Part shown: one piece after another, positions 1 to 5,235 of the stretch
Numbering within the stretch: position 1 is the first letter of the stretch
Layout: every line of letters begins with the position of its first letter
Assembly: GCA_947175585.1 (NCBI GenBank)
Contig: CAMWNL010000160.1
Span: 1-5,235 of the forward strand
Source: an uncultured Bacteroidales bacterium
Lineage (GTDB): Bacteria; Bacteroidota; Bacteroidia; Bacteroidales; Muribaculaceae
Direction: 5' to 3'
Length of the DNA stretch: 5,235 bases
Program-made: the position numbers and the translations under genes
The notes under the pieces: generated by a model
The model's database searches: none
Seen by the model: only the letters and a program-made list of their open reading frames with translations
Told to the model about the DNA's origin: nothing

Positions 1-495
1 GACCGATATGAGCGTACTCGCTGTGCGTCGACAATAGTCAAGACAATGGAATTACTTTTCCCTGTTCAGGGAAATGCGGATGCTTACCGCCGGAAATTAT
101 GGGATCATCTTGCAATAATGAGTGATTTTTCTCTTGATGTAGACTTGCCGTTTGAGCTTGTCAGCAAAAGTTCGCTCGATGATCGGCCTCAACTTCTGAG
201 TTACGAACAAGGTCCGCTGGATTATCGACACTACGGTCTACTGTTACAGCGCACCATCGCTACAGCCGCCCAGATGGAAGAAGGTGAGGAGCGCGACGCA
301 CTCATCCTGCTTCTGGCTAATCACATGAAGAAACTTATGCTGACCGTTAATCCGGACGGTGTTGATGATGCAAAAATTTTTAAAGACCTGCGAATATTGT
401 CACAAGGTGCGATAAATCTCAACCCTGACGAAGTATCTCTTCATGAATTCATCGCCGCTCCCTCTCCCACCGGAAAAAAGAAAAAGAAAAAATGA
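1..495 (+). CDS. DUF4290 family protein, 5'-partial
   Basis: This is the C-terminal part (164 residues visible) of a DUF4290 protein, a Bacteroidetes family of unknown function. The frame has no stop back to base 1, and the residues encoded by bases 1-45 (DRYERTRCASTIVKT) fit the conserved family stretch that I recall as D-x-E-E-R-T-R-C-A. The ATG at 46 is therefore an internal methionine and the true start lies upstream of the window. Other family landmarks are KLWDHLAIMSDF (visible residues 33-44), the RHYG motif, and LLANHMKK followed by the VDDAKIFKDL segment. The protein ends in six lysines encoded by an A-rich run (474-492). The stop TGA overlaps the rimM ATG in an ATGA, which suggests translational coupling. 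In relatives I recall murA standing between this gene and rimM; it is absent here. Family assignment is confident, the cellular role is unknown. Confidence 0.9.
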   Translation, partial: DRYERTRCASTIVKTMELLFPVQGNADAYRRKLWDHLAIMSDFSLDVDLPFELVSKSSLDDRPQLLSYEQGPLDYRHYGLLLQRTIATAAQMEEGEERDALILLLANHMKKLMLTVNPDGVDDAKIFKDLRILSQGAINLNPDEVSLHEFIAAPSPTGKKKKKK

Positions 496-1028
496 TACTG
501 AAAAGCGAAATATATCCTATTGGCCGCACTCTCAAGCCTCATGGCATCAATGGCGAAATCGCAGCGTCAGTTGAGAGCGACATCGATCTTGCATCACTGA
601 AATGCATTGTGCTTGATATCGACGGAATATATGTGCCGTTTTTCATCGACTCTTTTCGGTCGCGCGGCTGCGAGTCTGTCTTGTTGATGATTGATGGCAT
701 TAAAGATGAAAATCAAGCAGCCGGATTATGCAACAAGGATATTTACGCTCTTCGCAGTGACATCGGTGATATCGACAGTGAGCTTATCGACGAAGACGGT
801 GGCTTCTACATGTCAGATTTGATCGGTTTTACTCTCTATGACCAGAATGAGACAGAAATAGGTTCGATAACTAATTATGATGATTCAACGGCCAATTGCC
901 TGCTTGTAGTAGAAGACATGGATAATAACACAAGATATATCCCGATTGCCGATGAACTTATCGAAGGAATAGATCCGGAAAATAAGACCATATCAATTAA
1001 TATCCCCGAAGGCTTGCTTGACTTATGA
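492..1028 (+). CDS. rimM: Ribosome maturation factor RimM
   Basis: RimM is a cytoplasmic assembly factor for the 30S subunit. It binds ribosomal protein S19 and helps mature the 3' (head) domain of 16S rRNA. The 178-residue length is normal for the family. The N-terminal RimM domain (about residues 8-88) carries the signature IGRTLKPHGINGEI, with the G-x5-HG-x2-GE pattern. The C-terminal PRC-barrel domain (about 103-178) shows FYMSDLIGFTLYD, then RYIPIADELIEGID and the typical ending PEGLLDL. The start is set by the ATGA overlap with the upstream DUF4290 stop. There is no Shine-Dalgarno sequence, only a purine-rich A/G run before the ATG, as is usual in Bacteroidetes. Its own stop overlaps the next ATG in a second ATGA (1025-1028). 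The sequence is divergent and Asp/Glu-rich, but both domains are intact. Confidence 0.93.
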   Translation: MILKSEIYPIGRTLKPHGINGEIAASVESDIDLASLKCIVLDIDGIYVPFFIDSFRSRGCESVLLMIDGIKDENQAAGLCNKDIYALRSDIGDIDSELIDEDGGFYMSDLIGFTLYDQNETEIGSITNYDDSTANCLLVVEDMDNNTRYIPIADELIEGIDPENKTISINIPEGLLDL

Positions 1029-1309
1029 AACTTTTCGACGAAAAAGAAGCAATATCATTTATCCGTGCTAATGTCTCAGCTCTACAATTGAGTGATGATG
1101 ACATCCTCTCCGTAATCGATGCTATATTTGACTATTATGATGAAAACGAAGATCTTGATCTTGATTTCGATGATGCTGCAGACTCCGACGATGATGTGCA
1201 GGCTATCGTTGAATATGTGACTGAAGCCTTTGGTGATTGCGATTTTCCCGAGTCCCTTATTCAGGAAATCGTTAAGGCCGAACTCGATTACGAACAATCA
1301 TTACTATAA
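1025..1309 (+). CDS. Small, highly acidic protein of unknown function
   Basis: I do not recognise this 94-residue protein. By hand count it has 29 Asp/Glu against 4 Lys/Arg, giving a net charge near -25. The sequence suggests about four helices: residues 5-17, 23-38, 58-69 and 77-92. An Asp-rich stretch at 36-57 (the YYDENEDLDLDFDD region and following DSDDD) separates helices 2 and 3. There is no signal peptide, transmembrane segment or cysteine motif; the single Cys is at 72. Its ATG overlaps the rimM stop (ATGA) and the OmpA-like gene follows after 21 bases, so it is very probably a real operon member translated together with rimM. A cytoplasmic partner-binding role would fit the charge, but that is speculation. 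The opposite-strand open frame across the same bases is a shadow. Confidence 0.8.
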   Translation: MKLFDEKEAISFIRANVSALQLSDDDILSVIDAIFDYYDENEDLDLDFDDAADSDDDVQAIVEYVTEAFGDCDFPESLIQEIVKAELDYEQSLL

Positions 1310-1330
1310 ATCTCTCCAGTTTTTACACTC

Positions 1331-1939
1331 ATGAACTTTCTCCCCAGACTCAGTTATTTTGCGGTAGCATGCGTTTTATTCGGTTTTTCAACAACCGTTG
1401 CTGCAACTCCTGAACCGGATGCTGATCCGTTCGAATTAGATCTTGATAATAACATCAATTCACCCTCAGTGCCTGCAAAACGACAATCAATTGTCAAGGA
1501 GAGCATAGATCGTTTAAAACAGACTCTTGATAAAGCTGGCTTCAAAGCCACGCGGCAACGTCAGGGAGAGGTGTTGCGTTTCACTATCCCTTGTGGACGT
1601 TTGTTTAAAGCTAATGAGACCACTTTATCGAGCCAAGGCATCAATTATCTTGCAAAACTTAAATTTCCCGGCGAAATAAGTGGTAAATACAAGCTGCTCA
1701 TCGCTGTGCATGCAGATGACACAGGCGAACAGAGCTATGCCGATGCTTTGACTGCGGCAAGAGCTAATGCGATAGACGATTTCCTGACACGCCAGATGCA
1801 GGGGATTGAAATCATAATCGTGCCTTACGGCATTGGTCATGACGAACCATTGGTGAACAACGACTCTGTGCTTAATCGCGCAAAAAACCGCCGTGTCGAC
1901 TTCTACCTCGTCCCCACGGCTGCTCTATTCGCTAAGTAA
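1331..1939 (+). CDS. Secreted OmpA-like peptidoglycan-binding protein
   Basis: This 202-residue protein has an N-terminal Sec signal peptide (Arg6, hydrophobic stretch 7-23, probable signal peptidase I site after Ala24 or Ala25). A short Asp/Pro-rich linker and a helical stretch (about 52-70) follow, then an OmpA C-terminal-like domain (about 79-196). Domain landmarks are LFKANETTLSSQGINYLAKL, the HADDTG loop (127-132), LTAARANAIDDFL (140-152) and NRRVDFYLVP (186-195). Asp129 and Arg144 are 15 residues apart and align with the Asp/Arg pair that binds diaminopimelate in Acinetobacter OmpA (D271/R286, also 15 apart), so peptidoglycan binding is likely. The usual Gly of the GHTD motif is Val126 here. 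There is no beta-barrel, so it probably sits in the periplasm attached to the cell wall. Cys14 lies too early for a good lipobox. It is the last gene of its operon. Confidence 0.85.
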   Translation: MNFLPRLSYFAVACVLFGFSTTVAATPEPDADPFELDLDNNINSPSVPAKRQSIVKESIDRLKQTLDKAGFKATRQRQGEVLRFTIPCGRLFKANETTLSSQGINYLAKLKFPGEISGKYKLLIAVHADDTGEQSYADALTAARANAIDDFLTRQMQGIEIIIVPYGIGHDEPLVNNDSVLNRAKNRRVDFYLVPTAALFAK

Positions 1940-1940
1940 T

Positions 1941-1970
1941 AAGTGCTTTTTTTGATAGACACTTTTCTTT
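1941..1970 (+). terminator. Weak possible terminator after the OmpA-like gene
   Basis: AAGTG (1941-1945) can pair with CACTT (1960-1964) across a 14-base T-rich loop, followed by a pyrimidine run TTCTTT. The stem is only 5 bp and the loop is large, so intrinsic termination here is doubtful. Position, just after the last gene of the first operon, is the main support. Confidence 0.2.
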
Positions 1971-1990
1971 TCATAGTTAAATTATTAATT

Positions 1991-2078
1991 ACGCCAAAAT
2001 TAAGTATTAATATCTGAAAATCAAATTTTTCCGTTGTCTAAAAGAGAAATTTGGCGAGATTTTATAAGTAACGCTAAA
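1991..2078. repeat. Three copies of a CGCYAAA-like motif before prfA
   Basis: ACGCCAAA (1991-1998) and ACGCTAAA (2071-2078) are direct near-repeats spaced 80 bases apart. TTTGGCG (2050-2056) is an exact 7-base inverted copy of CGCCAAA. In so AT-rich a spacer, three GC-containing copies stand out slightly. They could be operator half-sites or a long-range stem, or they may be chance; nothing in the window links them to a known regulator. Confidence 0.25.
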
Positions 2079-2097
2079 TGATGTCGACGATTTTTTG

Positions 2098-2105
2098 TAA
2101 CTTCG
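2098..2105 (+). promoter_or_regulatory. Bacteroidetes-type -7 promoter box for prfA
   Basis: TAACTTCG matches the Bacteroidetes primary-sigma -7 consensus TAnnTTTG at all but one position and is preceded by a T run (TTTTTTG). It lies 21 bases before the prfA ATG, which would give a leader of only about 10-20 bases. No clear TTTG -33 element is found at the expected distance (around 2073-2079). It would drive prfA, the DUF4153 gene and pyrF. Confidence 0.45.
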
Positions 2106-2126
2106 CAAAAAATTGAACCAACTTTT

Positions 2127-3236
2127 ATGGCCGATTCATCACTTTTATCACGACTCGACGGAATCGAAGCTCGATTCGAAGAAATAAGCACGTTGATTAC
2201 CGACCCTGCGGTGATAGCCGATATGAAGCGTTACGTGCGTCTCACCAAAGAATATAAGGAACTCGAAAAGCTGACTGCTGCAACGCGCGCATATCGTGAA
2301 TTGCTCGGAAATATTGACGAAGCTCACGCTCTGCTTGCCTCGGAAAATGACCCCGAAATGCGCGAAATGGCTCGCGAACAACTCGACTCTGCTACCGAGC
2401 GCTTACCCCAGCTGGAAGAAGAAATCAAGTTATTGCTTATTCCTGCAGACCCTGAAGACGGTAAAAATGCCATACTTGAAATACGCGGTGGCACCGGCGG
2501 TGATGAAGCTGCTATATTTGCCGGTGATCTCTGCAAGATGTATATGAAATATTGCGAAAGCCGTGGATGGAATGTCGCAATTACGTCTGCGAGCGAAGGT
2601 GCGGCCGGGGGTTTCAAGGAAGTCGTGCTTTCTGTTACCGGCGACGGCGTGTATGGCACTCTGAAATATGAAAGTGGAGTGCATCGCGTACAGCGTGTGC
2701 CGGCAACCGAGACACAGGGACGTGTCCATACTTCGGCAGCGACAGTGGCTGTGCTCCCCGAGGCAGAGCCGTTTGACGTCGAAATTAACGAAGGTGAAAT
2801 CAAATGGGATACTTTCCGAAGCGGTGGTGCAGGCGGACAGAACGTCAACAAGGTTGAGTCAGGAGTCAGACTTCGCTACATGTGGAAAAATCCGAATACC
2901 GGTGAAACCGAGGAAATCCTTATTGAATGTACGGAAACCCGTGATCAGCCAAAAAACAAGGAACGCGCCTTAAGCCGACTGCGCACGTTTATCTATGACA
3001 AGGAACATCAGAAATATGTAGACGATATCGCATCGCGTCGTAAGACAATGGTGTCGACCGGTGACCGCTCGGCAAAGATTCGCACCTACAATTATCCGCA
3101 AGGCCGCATTACAGACCATCGTATCAATTACACAATTTATAATCTGCAAGCATTTGTCGACGGAGATATTCAGGATGTCATTGACCATCTGATAATCGCC
3201 GAAAACGCCGAAAAACTCAAAGCTGCAGAATTATAA
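2127..3236 (+). CDS. prfA: Peptide chain release factor 1 (RF1)
   Basis: RF1 recognises UAA and UAG in the ribosomal A site and triggers hydrolysis of the peptidyl-tRNA. At 369 residues it has normal length. The N-terminal helical/PCRF region covers about residues 1-115, followed by the conserved GGTGGDEA (121-128). The codon-recognition tripeptide is Pro-Ala-Thr (192-194) within VQRVPATETQGRVHTSAAT. This PxT motif identifies RF1; RF2 has SPF. The catalytic GGQ is at 236-238 in RSGGAGGQNVNKVESGVR, and Gln238 is the residue expected to be methylated by PrmC. The C-terminal RTYNYPQGRITDHRIN (about 313-328) is also typical. No frameshift site is present, as expected for RF1. It probably starts a transcription unit, with a -7-like box 21 bases upstream, and the DUF4153 gene begins 20 bases after its stop. 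Confidence 0.97.
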   Translation: MADSSLLSRLDGIEARFEEISTLITDPAVIADMKRYVRLTKEYKELEKLTAATRAYRELLGNIDEAHALLASENDPEMREMAREQLDSATERLPQLEEEIKLLLIPADPEDGKNAILEIRGGTGGDEAAIFAGDLCKMYMKYCESRGWNVAITSASEGAAGGFKEVVLSVTGDGVYGTLKYESGVHRVQRVPATETQGRVHTSAATVAVLPEAEPFDVEINEGEIKWDTFRSGGAGGQNVNKVESGVRLRYMWKNPNTGETEEILIECTETRDQPKNKERALSRLRTFIYDKEHQKYVDDIASRRKTMVSTGDRSAKIRTYNYPQGRITDHRINYTIYNLQAFVDGDIQDVIDHLIIAENAEKLKAAEL

Positions 3237-3256
3237 ATCCAACGAATCCTTAAATT

Positions 3257-5053
3257 ATGAATACCCCACCCGATTACGTGCCTCAAAATGGAGGAGACAA
3301 ATCTCATCGTCTGATATCGATACATACTTTAATTAGGGCGTTTTGTACATCATCAGAACGCTTTCCAGTAACATTAGCCTATCTCCTGGCATTTGCGGTG
3401 TGGGGTGTGATTGACTGTTGGATAAGCGACTACGTGTCTTTCTTTGTGAATAATCTGCGACCGGCTATGTGGTTTCTCACGACTACTGGCATGCTATTGT
3501 CGCTCGCTGTCAGTCTTTGGTGTGAGCATTATCGAAAACGGCATTATTACAAGGTTGTACAATGGATAGCCAATATATTGTTGTGGATTGACTTTGTGTA
3601 CATTATATGGAGAATAAATAGTTTCACCAATAGTGAATACATCGCACATTTAGCGCTTATAACATCACTGATAGTTGCAAATATTTTTTTACCGACCATA
3701 AAGCACGCTCCGCGAAGACATAATCTGATGTTTAGTTTCGCGCAATTTAGTAATGTTATGGTTTCCGGCGGAATTGCAATTATATTAGCGTTAGCTATTG
3801 CTATAATATGTGTCACACTCGAGGCTTTGTTTCATATTTGGTCTTTTAGATTATTTACTTCATTAGAAATACTGTTTTCAGCATCATTAAGTATTCTTAT
3901 TTTTATAAGCCGCATACCGACTTTCAGCGAGACTGTCGAACTCGTGAAAAATTATGAGGCGGAAAAATTTGTTGTTGGAGTAGTGAAGTACTTACTTCTG
4001 CCTCTTACAGCTATCTACACTATTATCTTATATGCATATGGTTTTAAAATTATCATTGTAGGTGAGTTCCCTAATGGTGTGATATGCATGATGGTGACGG
4101 CCTTGACTGCGACAGTCTACATGTTGCTTTTTATGCTCAAAGTGTTAGATAGTACTCAAGATGGAGAAGATAATCTTACTAAAGTTTCGTTGCGAGTATT
4201 CCCTATTGCATTGATTCCGCTGTTAGTGATGATGAGTTTTGCTATAGGCGAGCGCGTCGGACAATACGGTATTACGGTTGACAGATTATATGTAATTACA
4301 TTTAATATTTGGGCGTATGCTACTGCTATATACCTCTTTATAACTCATTCGAGAAATATAAATTCAGTAGCCATTTCTTTTGCAGTAGTATTTTTGTTAA
4401 CATCAATCATACCGGGATTAAACTATACGTCAATGGTCTACGACTATATGCAGAATAGCGTAATAAGTACTCTCGAAAAGGTTGGTTTCGACAAGTCACA
4501 ATTTCCATTGACTCATAAGCAGTTTGAAATAGCTAAAGAAAAAATGGACGACAGTTCATGGGCAGATGTCCGGTCTAAATTACTTTATATTGACAGACAT
4601 GACGATCATTCCTTAACAGAGGATATCGTTGGATTTGATATAACTACAGGTTACTACAGTTATGATCCGCTGTTTGAAAACGATAAAGATATTGTTGAAG
4701 CTACCGTAAACGCGATTGAGTTGCAATTCTGTGCCAATCCTGATGCCGTTGTAATACCTGAAGGTTACACCAATGTCGAATATATATCCGGATACAGATA
4801 CAATCAGACAGTAGACAGTGAACGCCTTTTGGATTATCAACTCTCTGATGGATTGAAAATCACTCTGAATATGGACAGTATCCAAGTCCTGAATCCGGAT
4901 TCTATAAACGACCCGTTAAGCTTTGTCATTGACCGGAAGTCTGACAGCTTGTATGTGGTTAGTTCAATTGAGTATTTAATTTATGATGATGAATTTACCG
5001 AAAACGGCAAAATAAGAAATATGGCCGTCAGAGGATATCTTTTTACACGATAA
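3257..5053 (+). CDS. DUF4153 polytopic membrane protein
   Basis: This 598-residue inner-membrane protein has unknown function. The N-terminal two thirds holds about eleven hydrophobic segments, near residues 37-57, 70-88, 100-118, 128-146, 168-190, 198-219, 243-267, 273-295, 312-330, 343-363 and 370-388. A soluble domain of about 205 residues follows, rich in Asp and Tyr. The stretch around YLLLPLTAIYTIILYAYG (245-262) leading into GEFPNG (269-274) is what I recall as the most conserved part of DUF4153 proteins in Bacteroidetes. With the Arg/Lys-rich N-terminus inside and eleven spans, the C-terminal domain would be periplasmic, but the span count is uncertain. No catalytic motif is evident. 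The gene is clearly more AT-rich than prfA, partly because membrane proteins use AT-rich Ile/Phe/Leu codons. It lies 20 bases after prfA and 23 before pyrF, so it is probably cotranscribed with both. Confidence 0.82.
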   Translation: MNTPPDYVPQNGGDKSHRLISIHTLIRAFCTSSERFPVTLAYLLAFAVWGVIDCWISDYVSFFVNNLRPAMWFLTTTGMLLSLAVSLWCEHYRKRHYYKVVQWIANILLWIDFVYIIWRINSFTNSEYIAHLALITSLIVANIFLPTIKHAPRRHNLMFSFAQFSNVMVSGGIAIILALAIAIICVTLEALFHIWSFRLFTSLEILFSASLSILIFISRIPTFSETVELVKNYEAEKFVVGVVKYLLLPLTAIYTIILYAYGFKIIIVGEFPNGVICMMVTALTATVYMLLFMLKVLDSTQDGEDNLTKVSLRVFPIALIPLLVMMSFAIGERVGQYGITVDRLYVITFNIWAYATAIYLFITHSRNINSVAISFAVVFLLTSIIPGLNYTSMVYDYMQNSVISTLEKVGFDKSQFPLTHKQFEIAKEKMDDSSWADVRSKLLYIDRHDDHSLTEDIVGFDITTGYYSYDPLFENDKDIVEATVNAIELQFCANPDAVVIPEGYTNVEYISGYRYNQTVDSERLLDYQLSDGLKITLNMDSIQVLNPDSINDPLSFVIDRKSDSLYVVSSIEYLIYDDEFTENGKIRNMAVRGYLFTR

Positions 5054-5076
5054 ATAACTCTATAAATAATAATTAA

Positions 5077-5235
5077 ATGAAACGTACCGAACTTGTTGAG
5101 AACATCCGCCATAAAGGCAGTTTCCTGTGTGTCGGACTTGACACAGATCTCAAAAAAATCCCGGAACATCTCCTTAAGGAAGAAGATCCTATCTTTGCAT
5201 TCAACAAAGCCATAATTGACGCTACAGCGCCCTAC
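5077..5235 (+). CDS. pyrF: Orotidine 5'-phosphate decarboxylase, 3'-partial
   Basis: Only the first 53 residues are visible; the frame is open to the last base. PyrF decarboxylates OMP to UMP, the last step of de novo pyrimidine synthesis, in the cytoplasm. The start [11 protein letters not shown], the strand [14 protein letters not shown] (residues 16-29) with the first active-site Asp region, and [14 protein letters not shown] (37-50) are typical of the long bacterial type (PyrF type 2, about 270 residues) found in Bacteroidetes. The ATG at 5077 follows an AT-rich, Shine-Dalgarno-free spacer of 23 bases after the DUF4153 stop. prfA followed by pyrF is a familiar pairing in Bacteroides genomes, which supports the call; here the DUF4153 gene lies between them. 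Confidence 0.93.
   Translation, partial: MKRTELVENIRHKGSFLCVGLDTDLKKIPEHLLKEEDPIFAFNKAIIDATAPY

Larger units (their letters stand above)
1940..2126 (+). other. Intergenic region between the OmpA-like gene and prfA
   Basis: This 187-base AT-rich spacer is the only substantial non-coding stretch and separates the two likely transcription units. It contains a weak hairpin with T-rich flanks right after the OmpA-like stop, a small AT hairpin (TTAATT at 1985-1990 with AATTAA at 1998-2003), three copies of a CGCYAAA-like motif, and a -7-like promoter box near the prfA start. I see no tRNA, convincing small RNA or credible small open frame in it. Confidence 0.7.

Noticed and set aside
2..37. Open frame from base 2 ending in TAG at 35-37, possibly the tail of an upstream gene
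   Set aside because: Frame 1 over the same bases encodes residues that match the DUF4290 family, so this is an out-of-frame shadow.
1364..1375. AVAC (Cys14) in the OmpA-like signal peptide as a lipobox
   Set aside because: Only seven residues separate Arg6 from the Cys and the hydrophobic stretch continues past it to a good VAA signal peptidase I site, so lipidation is unlikely.
1985..2003. TTAATT/AATTAA hairpin as a terminator
   Set aside because: The stem is six A-T pairs only, with no following T run; it is not a credible terminator.
2324..2851. 175-codon open frame on the minus strand inside prfA
   Set aside because: It lies wholly antisense to the unmistakable RF1 gene and its Ser/Pro-rich product has no recognisable domain. 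It is a shadow of prfA codon usage, as are the other overlapping frames within 2148-3188.
2127..3236. Release factor as RF2 with a programmed frameshift
   Set aside because: The frame is continuous, and the codon-recognition motif is PAT (RF1), not SPF (RF2).
4613..4885. 90-codon minus-strand open frame within the DUF4153 gene
   Set aside because: It is antisense to a long coding frame, has no context or domain support, and AT-rich coding sequence readily gives such frames.

Overview
The window looks like a piece of a Bacteroidales chromosome, probably from a Muribaculaceae-like gut bacterium. The family is an inference. It rests on a DUF4290 protein and a DUF4153 membrane protein of Bacteroidetes type, on A-rich stretches without Shine-Dalgarno sequences in front of the start codons, and on a promoter box resembling the Bacteroidetes -7 element. 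All seven genes are on the + strand, the coding density is high, and there are no RNA genes, mobile elements or CRISPR arrays.

Bases 1-1939 form a probable operon: the 3' part of a DUF4290 gene, rimM (ribosome maturation factor), a small very acidic protein of unknown function, and a secreted OmpA-like peptidoglycan-binding protein. The first three genes are joined by two ATGA stop/start overlaps and the fourth follows after 21 bases, so translational coupling is likely. The DUF4290 gene is cut by the window edge. Its reading frame is open back to base 1 and the residues there match the family, so the ATG at 46 is internal.

Bases 1940-2126 are the only sizeable non-coding stretch. It holds a weak possible terminator, three copies of a CGCYAAA-like motif and a promoter-like box just before prfA.

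Bases 2127-5235 form a second probable operon: prfA (peptide chain release factor 1), a large polytopic DUF4153 membrane protein, and the start of pyrF (orotidine 5'-phosphate decarboxylase), which runs off the right edge. prfA and pyrF are housekeeping genes. The DUF4153 gene between them is visibly more AT-rich.

Overall this is mostly core-genome housekeeping DNA. I see no defence, mobile or biosynthetic system. The points most worth a second look are an in-phase A_AAA_AAG slippery site at the end of the DUF4290 gene, where a -1 shift would lead straight into rimM, the uncharacterised acidic protein behind rimM, and the local gene order.
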